From: JAXJYR01 sp964593515
GTDB lineage: Bacteria; Bacillota_I; Bacilli_A; Erysipelotrichales; Erysipelotrichaceae
DNA: 14,597 nucleotides
Direction: 5' to 3'
NCBI GenBank assembly: GCA_964593515.1
Contig: CAZQJH010000026.1
Coordinates: 1-14,597, forward strand
Shown: one piece after another, positions 8,101 to 14,446 of the stretch
How positions within the stretch are numbered: the stretch's first letter is position 1
How the letters are laid out: each line of letters begins with the position of its first letter
The notes under the pieces: model-generated
The model's input: the letters and a program-made list of their open reading frames with translations, nothing else
Databases searched by the model: none
Told to the model about the DNA's origin: nothing
Program-made: the position numbers and the translations under genes

Positions 8101-9483
8101 TTCTAAAGTTTTGTAATCTTCGATAAAAATATAGTTATCAGCTAAGTGAACTTGGAAATCACTCATTTTATAATAAGACATTTCTTTAACTAATTGTTTT
8201 AAGAAATCTAAAGTAAATGTTTTACGTCCAACATCTAAAGTAATTCCACGTACTTCATATAAAGGATAATCACGAGTAATACCTTTAGGCATTGTAGTAT
8301 TGTTATTTCCTTTTAAGATTTGTAACATTGTTCTTGTAGCCCAATAAGCCCCAGTTGTTTCTTCACCTTGAACAGTTACAAAATCTTGAATATCTAAGTA
8401 ATAACCTTCTTTATCTAAACCATAACTATCATCAACTAATTCAAAGAAAATATCACCTTTTTTCGCATCAGTTTTATTTCCTTTAACTACTTCTAAAGCA
8501 ATACCACTTTCATCTTTGAAATCTTCCACAAATGCTTTAGCTGCTTTTTCTAAAGTATCATCACTATAAATTACTTTAGTAGCACTTGTTAAAGTATAGT
8601 TACCGCTATTACCTTTCCATTCACGTAATTCAGGTAATACATTAGGCATCGCATTATCACCTTCAGCTTTAGTATATTTACCAGGAACTAATACTTCAAA
8701 TTCAATAAATTTATAATCTTTAGCATTAGTTTTACTAATAGCTTTAAATGAAGCTTTTACAGTTGTATCTACTACTGGTTGGTAAATAGTACCATCAGCC
8801 CCAATTACTTGTTCATAATCAGTACCATTATAGAATACATCGTAATTTTCACTTTCTGGTAAAGTATATGATAATTTTTTTGTATCACTATTTACACTAT
8901 CTACTTTAATTTTACTTAATAATGATTGTGCTGATTCATTTTCAGCTAATTTACCAGCATAAACTTCTAATTCATAAATTGAAACTGAGTTCCAAGTTCC
9001 TCCTGAATCTGGATCTTGGGCAGTATGTGAAGCAATATATAAACGAACAAAACGAGCTTGAACCGGTTGATCTAAGACGATTGTTTCATCAACAACACTA
9101 GGTCGATCATTTGATTCCATTACCGTTTTCCATTCACTACTTGATGCTTCTGGAGCACTAGCAGTTGTTGCTACATCAATTGAATAAGCTGTTGCTTTAC
9201 GATTTTCCCAGAAAATCTTAATTGTTTGAATTGATTGTGTTGAACCTAAATCAACATAGATCCAGTTAGGTCCATTGTTCACATCACTTCCCCAACGTGA
9301 TGAACGAGACTCACTATCTCCATCCGTTGCATTTGACGCTCTTACACTATCTGCTTCAATATCACTAGCTACACAAGTTTTATTTAAGGCTAAATTACCT
9401 TCGGCTGCCTGTGCATTGGTTAATGTAAAACAAGAAACAGCTAATACAAAAGCTAAAATAACTTTCGTTAATTTCTTTAACAT
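4975..9483 (-). CDS. Cell-surface GH20 beta-N-acetylhexosaminidase / lacto-N-biosidase-like protein with SLH anchor
   Basis: Secreted 1502-residue exo-glycosidase predicted to release beta-linked GlcNAc/GalNAc or lacto-N-biose from mucin or milk-type glycans by substrate-assisted catalysis. Residues 1-27 are a signal peptide cut near NAQAA. Next come a CBM32/F5-8C-like domain (~28-180), a GH20 N-terminal alpha/beta domain (~275-400) and the GH20 barrel (~410-775) with the catalytic pair D586-E587 in VHVGADEYF. A LamG-like lectin fold (~775-955), FIVAR-like helical bundles (~960-1090), a second CBM32-like domain (~1092-1223), another FIVAR-like bundle (~1233-1293) and a Pro/Lys/Glu linker (~1299-1313) follow. 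Three SLH domains (~1316-1502) should bind pyruvylated cell-wall polymer. The start has AAGGAG at 9495-9500, a slightly long 11-base spacing. The gene has its own promoter and terminator. GH20 is clear; hexosaminidase versus lacto-N-biosidase is not settled by sequence. Confidence 0.95.
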   Translation of the reverse strand: MLKKLTKVILAFVLAVSCFTLTNAQAAEGNLALNKTCVASDIEADSVRASNATDGDSESRSSRWGSDVNNGPNWIYVDLGSTQSIQTIKIFWENRKATAYSIDVATTASAPEASSSEWKTVMESNDRPSVVDETIVLDQPVQARFVRLYIASHTAQDPDSGGTWNSVSIYELEVYAGKLAENESAQSLLSKIKVDSVNSDTKKLSYTLPESENYDVFYNGTDYEQVIGADGTIYQPVVDTTVKASFKAISKTNAKDYKFIEFEVLVPGKYTKAEGDNAMPNVLPELREWKGNSGNYTLTSATKVIYSDDTLEKAAKAFVEDFKDESGIALEVVKGNKTDAKKGDIFFELVDDSYGLDKEGYYLDIQDFVTVQGEETTGAYWATRTMLQILKGNNNTTMPKGITRDYPLYEVRGITLDVGRKTFTLDFLKQLVKEMSYYKMSDFQVHLADNYIFIEDYKTLEEKFNAYSGFRLESDIKEGGADGLYKADLTSKDVWYSKDDFRAFIKESRDLGINIVPEIDTPAHSLSITKVRPDLRKGDNGRDPDHLNLTTKYDESLAFVKQIFNEYMEGTNPVFDELTTVHVGADEYFSNSVEFRNYANDMMDFVRDSGRTVRIWGSWSEAKEGAALKTENAQVNIWNYGYADYSEMYEAGFGLIDINDGQFYIVPNAGYYYDYLNNSVCYNDALNAAGNDYIPAGDKQVLGGQFGIWNDMVDIKENGVSEYDVYDRISHSLGIFACNAWGKGSKTLAEVEAIYAELGDAPNTNFDYEVESKTDSVLNLDMDSMKDSSGNGYDLSKLNNATLTNVDGKQALKLNGGNSYASINGLETAGLAYDLRVKVKRSDASNEDQILFESPYGTIKAVQGGSGKVGFTRENRDYSFNYTLPVGIWVELEFKTQHNQVSLYVDGNLVDTLGDGESVVGRPLLATMMLPLAKIGSETNAFNGYVDDVRVDKDATFVSTITLDYAIMNALGADKTSATLDNLVKQAQTLVKQANVSEEEVSKVVNDIYDELDKLNVAKADTTKLDAYLALVNDDLDLFTKESVESLKVVLAQVKTNFVEKYQDVVDAYAMMVADALNSLILKDKIDANFADLSNAKFSASSYQNDGSYPSNVADGNPSTIWHTDWSVTTMPHYLQVELDKVQTVNGLIFTPRSGCGNGTPTKYSIMVSKDGTNWTTVVDNRSVTCVDGENEFAFDTCEAKFIRLVLNAAKNNNGSCAELKVRLANVEADIEGLKEMIDSASAIEKGVYSDDSYQALQDVIKEAKTLADSEKADATQVNEMILALAKAKKSLVVNDELLPKPEPKPEPEPKPEYKGYDDVDSEAWYAGMVQEATIKGLMGKDGSTGNNFNPDGKITRGMVATVLYRMAGEPKVTYADKFSDVKDGLWYSNGIVWASEAKVVSGYANGKFGPDDAIKREDFAIMLRNYANTCGLNTKSNQSLETFKDYKAVSAYAKDAIAWCVENGLMSGSKVGEETYLNPSANTTRAEAAKMFVQLSNLIKK
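5549..5586 (-). repeat. Hexameric repeat encoding a Pro-Glu-Pro-Lys linker
   Basis: Alternating GGTTCT and GGTTTT units (plus-strand view) encode the KPEPKPEPEPKPE linker between the FIVAR-like and SLH parts of the GH20 protein. Such a linker acts as a stiff, extended wall spacer. Short tandem units can change copy number by slippage without shifting frame. Confidence 0.8.
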
Positions 9484-9511
9484 ATTATTATTTTCTCCTT
9501 CCCTTGGTTTA

Positions 9512-9525
9512 TTAAACCCCTTTCA
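9512..9525 (-). promoter_or_regulatory. Cre-like/LacI-family operator candidate at the GH20 transcription start
   Basis: The minus strand reads TGAAAGGGGTTTAA, beginning 6 bases after the -10 box and so lying over the expected transcription start. It matches cre TGWAANCGNTNWCA at 12 of 14 positions. It has the same central GGG as the sites at GH31 and ppaC, and the same promoter-relative placement as the GH31 site. Confidence 0.45.
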
Positions 9526-9531
9526 TATTTA

Positions 9532-9561
9532 ATTATATCAATTTTTATAACCATAAAGCAA
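9532..9561 (-). promoter_or_regulatory. Promoter of the GH20 gene
   Basis: The -10 box TATAAT (9532-9537) carries the extended TG at 9539-9540 (TGATATAAT). A -35 candidate TTGCTT lies at 9556-9561 with an 18-base spacer, touching the end of the pflA terminator. The GH31 promoter uses the same extended -10 design. Confidence 0.65.
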
Positions 9562-9587
9562 GAAAAAAGACATCCTAAGATGTCTTT
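9561..9587 (-). terminator. Rho-independent terminator of the pflB-pflA unit
   Basis: A 9-bp stem (9566-9574 with 9579-9587) is followed on the minus strand by a T-rich tail. The TAG stop codon of pflA lies in the 4-base loop, so the last pflA codons form one side of the stem. This isolates pflBA from the GH20 gene. Confidence 0.85.
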
Positions 9588-10291
9588 AAGATAAGATTAG
9601 CTTGTTTTATAAATTCTTCACTAGGTCTTTCTACTCCTTCTAAAGGATATTCATAACCTAATTCTTTCCATTTATAAGCACCAAGGGTATGATATGGTAA
9701 TACTTCTACTCTTTCAACATTATCTAAGGTATCAATAAAAGTGCTTAATGCTTGTAGATGTTCAACTTTTTCACTTGGTAATAATACATGTCTAATCCAA
9801 ATTGGTTGTTTTTTATCTGATAAATAACGAGCAAACTTTAAGATATTTTCATTAGATTGTTTTGTTAAAATACGATGATATTCATCATCGATATGTTTTA
9901 AATCCAATAAGAATAAATCAACATATTTTAATAATTCATCTAGTTTATTTTGATATTCAAGATTATCTTGATAACAAATACCACTAGTATCAACACATAT
10001 ATTTATTCCTCGTTTTTTTGCTTCACGACATAATTCAAGTAAGAAATCAAATTGTAGTAAAGGTTCTCCTCCACTTATCGTAATCCCTCCTTTACTACCC
10101 CAATAACTTTTATAACGTAAAGCTTTATTTAATAATTCATCAACACTAGTAGTCCCCTCTTTTATTTGCCATGTATCAGCATTATGACAATATTGACAAC
10201 GCATAATACAACCTTGCATAAAGATAATATAGCGTACTCCCGGTCCATCTACTGACCCAAAGCTTTCACATGAATGAATTGCTCCTAACAT
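9575..10291 (-). CDS. pflA: Pyruvate formate-lyase activating enzyme (radical SAM glycyl-radical activase)
   Basis: Cytoplasmic iron-sulfur enzyme that uses S-adenosylmethionine to place the glycyl radical on PflB. With this start the protein has 238 residues, close to the ~246 of E. coli PflA. It shows the radical-SAM cluster motif C28-x3-C32-x2-C35 in GCIMRCQYCHN, an N-terminal SFGSVDGPGVR signature, GGITISGGEPL, LLDLKH and the C-terminal LPYHTLGAYKW block typical of PflA. I chose ATG 10289-10291 because GGAGG sits 5 bases upstream. An in-frame ATG nine codons earlier (10318) would start inside the pflB-pflA hairpin and has no ribosome site. The gene lies 45 bp downstream of pflB, in the usual pflB-pflA order. 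Confidence 0.96.
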   Translation of the reverse strand: MLGAIHSCESFGSVDGPGVRYIIFMQGCIMRCQYCHNADTWQIKEGTTSVDELLNKALRYKSYWGSKGGITISGGEPLLQFDFLLELCREAKKRGINICVDTSGICYQDNLEYQNKLDELLKYVDLFLLDLKHIDDEYHRILTKQSNENILKFARYLSDKKQPIWIRHVLLPSEKVEHLQALSTFIDTLDNVERVEVLPYHTLGAYKWKELGYEYPLEGVERPSEEFIKQANLILKTS

Positions 10292-10296
10292 AAGTT

Positions 10297-10301
10297 CCTC
10301 C
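10297..10301 (-). promoter_or_regulatory. Ribosome binding site that fixes the pflA start
   Basis: GGAGG on the minus strand lies 5 bases before ATG 10289-10291. It falls inside the reading frame of the longer upstream start, which argues against that longer start. Confidence 0.8.
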
Positions 10302-10310
10302 ATATAAATA

Positions 10311-10331
10311 AAGACCACTAAAAGTGGTCTT
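10311..10331 (-). terminator. Intercistronic hairpin between pflB and pflA
   Basis: A 9-bp perfect stem (10311-10319 with 10323-10331) and a 3-base loop sit 5 bases after the pflB stop codon. The sequence after the stem on the minus strand is T-rich but interrupted by A, so I expect partial termination or a 3'-end stabiliser rather than a full stop. Either effect would give more PflB than PflA, fitting structural enzyme versus catalytic activator. Confidence 0.6.
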
Positions 10332-10336
10332 ATTGA

Positions 10337-12589
10337 TTATAATGCTTCGTGACAAGTTCTAGAAATAACATCTAATTGTTGTTCACGAGTTAAGTCAATA
10401 AACTTAACCGCATATCCAGATACACGAATTGTGAAGTTAGCATATTCTTCTTTTTCTGGATGTTCCATTGCATCATATAATTTATCTAAACCAAATACGT
10501 TTACATTTAAGTGGTGAGCTCCACGATCGAAGTAACCATCTAAAACACTAACAAGGTTAGATACTCTTTCTTCTTCATTATGTCCTAAAGCACTAGGTGA
10601 AATTGTTTGTGTGTTACTAATTCCATCTAAAGCATATTCATATGGTAATTTAGCCACTGAGTTTAACGAAGCTAATAAACCATTAGTTTCAGCTCCATAT
10701 GCTGGGTTAGCTCCAGGTGCTAAAGGAGCACCAGCTTTTCTTCCATCAGGAAGCGCTCCAGTTGCTTTACCATAAACAACATTAGAAGTAATTGTTAGAA
10801 TTGAAGTAGTTGGTTCACTGTTACGGTAAGTGTGGTGTTTTTCAATTTTAGCCATAAATTCTTTTAATAACCATACTGCAATATCATCAGCACGATCATC
10901 ATCATTACCATATTTAGGGAAATCACCTTCAATTTCAAAGTCAGTAGCTAATCCATCTTCATCACGAATTACTTTAACTTTAGCATATTTAATCGCCGAT
11001 AAAGAGTCAACTACATGTGAGAATCCCGCAATACCAGTAGCAAATGTTCTTCTAACATCAGTATCAATTAAAGCCATTTGAGTAGCTTCATAGTAATATT
11101 TATCATGCATATATTGGATTAAGTTAAGAATATTTACATATAATCCAGCTAACCAATCCATCATAATATCATATTTATGCATTACTTCATCATAGTCTAA
11201 GTATTCAGAAGTAATTCCACGCATTTCTGGTCCTACTTGTGCTTTGGTTTTTTCATCAATACCACCATTGATTGCATATAATAAACATTTAGCTAAGTTA
11301 GCACGAGCCCCGAAGAATTGCATTTCTTTACCTGTTTGAGTTGCACTTACACAACAACATACAGCATAATCATCTCCCCATACTGGACGCATTACATCAT
11401 CATTTTCATATTGAACTGAACTTGTATCAATAGAAATTTTAGATGAATAACGTTTAAAGTTTTCTGGTAAATGAGATGAATATAATACGGTTAAGTTTGG
11501 TTCTGGTGCTGGTCCCATGTTTTCTAATGTACGTAAGAAACGATAATCAGTCTTAGTTACCATATGACGTCCATCCATTCCTAAACCTGCTAAATCTAAA
11601 GTTGCCCATACTGGGTCTCCAGAGAATAATTGGTTATAGCTAGGAATACGTGCAAATTTAACCATTCTTAATTTCATTACCATGTGGTCAACTAATTCTT
11701 GGGCTTCTACTTCATTTAATGTTCCATTAGCTAAATCTCTTTCGATATAAATATCTAAGAAAGTAGCTACACGTCCAACTGACATAGCCGCCCCATTTTG
11801 CGTTTTAATGGCTGCTAAATATCCAAAGTATAACCATTGGAATGCTTCATGAGCATTAGTAGCTGGTTTAGAAATATCATAACCATAGCTAGCAGCCATT
11901 TCTTTCATTCCTTTTAAAGCTTTAATTTGTTCAGCTAATTCTTCACGTTGACGAATGATATCATCACTCATCACTCCACTTCCACAATAAGCTAAATCTT
12001 TTTGTTTTTCTTCAATTAAGAAGTCAATTCCGTATAATGCAACACGACGATAATCTCCAACAATACGTCCACGTCCATATGTATCAGGTAATCCTGTTAC
12101 AATTTTGTTACGACGTGCTAAACGCATTTCTGGTGTATAACAGTCAAATACTGCTTGATTATGTGTTTTATGATATTTAGTAAAAATTTCTGATAATTTT
12201 TCACTTGGTTTATATCCATAAGTAGTACATGCTTCTTCACTCATTTTAATACCACCATAAGGCATAAACGCACGTTTTAAAGGTTTATCTGTTTGTAGAC
12301 CTACAACTTTTTCTAAATCCTTTAATTCTTCATTAATGTATCCCGGTCCATAAGCTGTTAAAGAAGAAACTACTTCTGTTTCCATATCTAGTACTCCACC
12401 TTTAGCTCTTTCTTCTTTTTGTAGCTTTTGTAACTCCGCCCATAATTTGTTTGTTGCTTCGGTTGGTTCAGCTAAGAAACTTTCATCACCATCATATGGT
12501 TTGTAGTTGTTTTGGATAAAGTCTCTAACGTTAACTTCTTCTTTCCAAATACGACCTTCAAAGCCTGTCCATGCTTGTTTTTCGTTCAT
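10337..12589 (-). CDS. pflB: Formate C-acetyltransferase (pyruvate formate-lyase)
   Basis: Cytoplasmic glycyl-radical enzyme converting pyruvate and CoA to acetyl-CoA and formate, central to anaerobic mixed-acid fermentation. The 750-residue length is near the 760 of E. coli PflB, and the N-terminus aligns well by eye (EVNVRDFIQNNY, YDGDESFL). The active-site cysteine pair is C412-C413 in VCCCVSA, followed by KEMQFFGARANLAK. The radical glycine is G725 in RVSGYAV near the C-terminus. A third cysteine, C411, precedes the pair where E. coli has alanine. The ATG follows an AGGAGG at 12598-12603. The gene is transcribed from its own promoter and is followed by its activase. Confidence 0.98.
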   Translation of the reverse strand: MNEKQAWTGFEGRIWKEEVNVRDFIQNNYKPYDGDESFLAEPTEATNKLWAELQKLQKEERAKGGVLDMETEVVSSLTAYGPGYINEELKDLEKVVGLQTDKPLKRAFMPYGGIKMSEEACTTYGYKPSEKLSEIFTKYHKTHNQAVFDCYTPEMRLARRNKIVTGLPDTYGRGRIVGDYRRVALYGIDFLIEEKQKDLAYCGSGVMSDDIIRQREELAEQIKALKGMKEMAASYGYDISKPATNAHEAFQWLYFGYLAAIKTQNGAAMSVGRVATFLDIYIERDLANGTLNEVEAQELVDHMVMKLRMVKFARIPSYNQLFSGDPVWATLDLAGLGMDGRHMVTKTDYRFLRTLENMGPAPEPNLTVLYSSHLPENFKRYSSKISIDTSSVQYENDDVMRPVWGDDYAVCCCVSATQTGKEMQFFGARANLAKCLLYAINGGIDEKTKAQVGPEMRGITSEYLDYDEVMHKYDIMMDWLAGLYVNILNLIQYMHDKYYYEATQMALIDTDVRRTFATGIAGFSHVVDSLSAIKYAKVKVIRDEDGLATDFEIEGDFPKYGNDDDRADDIAVWLLKEFMAKIEKHHTYRNSEPTTSILTITSNVVYGKATGALPDGRKAGAPLAPGANPAYGAETNGLLASLNSVAKLPYEYALDGISNTQTISPSALGHNEEERVSNLVSVLDGYFDRGAHHLNVNVFGLDKLYDAMEHPEKEEYANFTIRVSGYAVKFIDLTREQQLDVISRTCHEAL

Positions 12590-12624
12590 TTTGTTTTCCT
12601 CCTGTTAACTTTAAATACTATTTC

Positions 12625-12652
12625 ATTATATATTATTTTAAAGAAAAAGCAA
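12625..12652 (-). promoter_or_regulatory. Promoter of pflB-pflA
   Basis: -10 TATAAT (12625-12630) and -35 candidate TTGCTT (12647-12652) with a 16-base spacer. The -35 overlaps the ppaC terminator stem. The predicted leader is only about 30 bases long and has no GGG-type operator like those upstream of the glycosidases. Confidence 0.6.
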
Positions 12653-12669
12653 TCAAAACGATTGCTTTT
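12641..12669 (-). terminator. Rho-independent terminator of ppaC
   Basis: A 10-bp stem (12645-12654 with 12660-12669) and a 5-base loop, followed by T-rich sequence on the minus strand. The stem includes part of the ppaC stop codon, so gene end and terminator overlap. Confidence 0.85.
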
Positions 12670-14299
12670 ATTCATTCAATATCTTTGATAAACGTGGCAC
12701 GATTTGTTTCTTACGTGAAATAACATTTTTCACAAAGAATAAATCATTACTAATTTCATCTTTAAAAGTTTCTTCTACTAAGGGCGATAATTTACCAACA
12801 AACATTAAATTACTACCACTTGCATCAGCTTGAGTAAAACACATCATTAATAAATCAAACTTATTAACGTTATTAATTGTTTGAAGATATTCTTTAAAAC
12901 TATCACGAATATCTAAAACTTCTTTTTCATCGCAAATATTAATTTGACCAATTGCAATACGATATTTATCAATATCATATTCTTTAAAATCATTATATAA
13001 AATTTGTGATGGTTCTCTTCCTTTTATTGTTGCTACTGCAGCCATAATCTCTTTAGCTAATTCATCAATATCTAAAGAAGCAATATTAGCTAATCGTCTA
13101 GCGATTGCTTTATCCTGAGCTGTCGTAGTTGGTGATTTAAAATTCATCGTATCCGAAATAATCGCACATAATAAGATAGCAGCCATTGTTGGTTCAATTT
13201 CAATTTCATTTTCTTCATACATTTTGGTAATAATACTACAAGAAGAACCAATAATTTCATTACGGAAAGAAATCGGAGTTGTTGTTTCCACATTTCCAAT
13301 ACGATGATGATCAACAATTTCTAATACTTCCCCTTCTTTTAAATTATCAATACTTTGACTTAATTCATTATGATCAACTAAAATAAATTTTTTCTTTTGG
13401 TAGTTTAATAAGTGGTAACGACTAATTGATCCTAGTACTTTTCCTTGATTATTAATTACTGGATAAGATCTAAATCTTGATTTAGACATTTTCTTATAAA
13501 CATCATCGATATATTCATGGTTATTGAAACAAATCGTTTCTTTTTTCATAATTAAATCAACTGATGGTGCTTTAAAAATACGTCGAATTGTACATAACAT
13601 ACTTAAATCAGTTTGAATAATGGTCGTATGATATTCTTTCGCAAGTTCTAATAATGATTCACTTACTTCTTCTACATCAACTAAAATTAAACAAGCTGCT
13701 TTTTGTTTAATAACTAATTCTTGTACTTCTACATTTTGTGTACAAATACAAATACTATCTTCATAATTACCATGTTCATATAAACTTAAGTCATTACCTA
13801 AAATATGAACATCCCCATTAGTATGATAATTATCATAACGATAAATAAATTTCCCTTCTAAAACTTCTTTAAGGTTATCACCGTTTGTTTTACACATTAG
13901 TAATTTATTACCTGGACCTTTATCATTTAATAATATACTAGCAATATCCGACATAGAAACAACCCCTATTAAACATTGATTTTCATCAACGATATATAGT
14001 GGTGACATTCCATTTGCAGCAATCTTTTCCCACGCTAACATAATTGATGTATCTTTAGTAGCTAAAAGTGGTGGATCAAAAGGAACATCATAAAGTTTAA
14101 CTTTCGCATTTTCAATATAAATTGGTTCATCAACATTAAATCGTTTTAAAATATATTCAGTTTCAACATTTAATTCACCAATGCGACAAGCAACTGCACA
14201 CATTCCTAATTTTCTTTTTAACTCGGCATAGGCAATACTAGCTACGATTGAATCAGTATCTGGATTCTTATGACCAATAACATGAATTACACTATTCAT
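12668..14299 (-). CDS. ppaC: Manganese-dependent inorganic pyrophosphatase, family II, with CBS and DRTGG regulatory domains
   Basis: Hydrolyses pyrophosphate to phosphate in the cytoplasm, pulling biosynthetic reactions forward. The 543-residue protein has the DHH-family metal site: H10, D14 and D16 in GHKNPDTDS, D309 in DHNE, D330-H331 in the DHH motif, and D383 in SDTMNF. The C-terminal DHHA2 part ends with the substrate-binding SRKKQ (528-532). Between the metal motifs lie CBS1 (~70-125), a DRTGG-like domain (~185-245) and CBS2 (~250-300). This insert is known from CBS-PPases such as that of Clostridium perfringens, where adenine nucleotides inhibit or activate the enzyme; here that control is inferred. 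Plain family II enzymes are ~310 residues, so the extra length is the regulatory insert. The start has GGGAG at 14303-14307, rather close to the ATG. It is transcribed alone. Confidence 0.96.
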   Translation of the reverse strand: MNSVIHVIGHKNPDTDSIVASIAYAELKRKLGMCAVACRIGELNVETEYILKRFNVDEPIYIENAKVKLYDVPFDPPLLATKDTSIMLAWEKIAANGMSPLYIVDENQCLIGVVSMSDIASILLNDKGPGNKLLMCKTNGDNLKEVLEGKFIYRYDNYHTNGDVHILGNDLSLYEHGNYEDSICICTQNVEVQELVIKQKAACLILVDVEEVSESLLELAKEYHTTIIQTDLSMLCTIRRIFKAPSVDLIMKKETICFNNHEYIDDVYKKMSKSRFRSYPVINNQGKVLGSISRYHLLNYQKKKFILVDHNELSQSIDNLKEGEVLEIVDHHRIGNVETTTPISFRNEIIGSSCSIITKMYEENEIEIEPTMAAILLCAIISDTMNFKSPTTTAQDKAIARRLANIASLDIDELAKEIMAAVATIKGREPSQILYNDFKEYDIDKYRIAIGQINICDEKEVLDIRDSFKEYLQTINNVNKFDLLMMCFTQADASGSNLMFVGKLSPLVEETFKDEISNDLFFVKNVISRKKQIVPRLSKILNE

Positions 14300-14350
14300 A
14301 ATCTCCCTACTTTCTAATTATTATCTTTTTATCTTTTTTTAGTTAATTTA

Positions 14351-14379
14351 AGTTTACCACATAAACCAAATAATTGTAA
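14351..14379 (-). promoter_or_regulatory. Candidate promoter of ppaC
   Basis: -35 TTACAA (14374-14379), 17-base spacer, -10 TAAACT (14351-14356) with an extended TG just before it. An alternative -10, TATATT (14392-14397), lies upstream of the operator-like site. I cannot decide between them. Confidence 0.4.
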
Positions 14380-14388
14380 CCCCTTACA
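14375..14388 (-). promoter_or_regulatory. Cre-like/LacI-family operator candidate upstream of ppaC
   Basis: The minus strand reads TGTAAGGGGTTACA, a 5-bp inverted repeat around GGGG. It matches cre TGWAANCGNTNWCA at 13 of 14 positions and is the most symmetric of the three related sites. It overlaps the candidate ppaC -35 or, with the alternative promoter, the transcription start. Both placements fit repression. Confidence 0.5.
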
Positions 14389-14411
14389 GATAATATATTT
14401 ACTTTATAAGT

Positions 14412-14439
14412 TTAAAAAAAGCGCTGGATTTCCAGCGCT
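14412..14439 (-). terminator. Rho-independent terminator after the upstream SLH-protein gene
   Basis: A GC-rich 9-bp stem (14420-14428 with 14431-14439) and a tight loop, followed on the minus strand by seven T residues and sitting just after the stop codon at 14447. Its stem is unrelated to the terminator after the GH20 gene, although the coding ends before the two terminators are nearly identical. Confidence 0.9.
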
Positions 14440-14446
14440 AATTTAA

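Noticed and set aside
9430..9483. Lipoprotein signal in the GH20 protein (AVSC at residues 15-18)
   Set aside because: The lipobox is poor, and a standard signal peptidase I site (NAQAA) follows; the protein also has an SLH anchor.
10292..10318. Longer pflA start at 10318 (nine extra residues)
   Set aside because: It has no ribosome site, begins inside the intercistronic hairpin and adds residues absent from the family. GGAGG at 10297-10301 serves the later ATG.
90..12100. Plus-strand open frames of 60-113 codons lying opposite the large genes
   Set aside because: They are antisense to well-supported minus-strand coding sequence, lack ribosome sites and recognisable motifs, and have the composition expected of reverse-complemented AT-rich codons.
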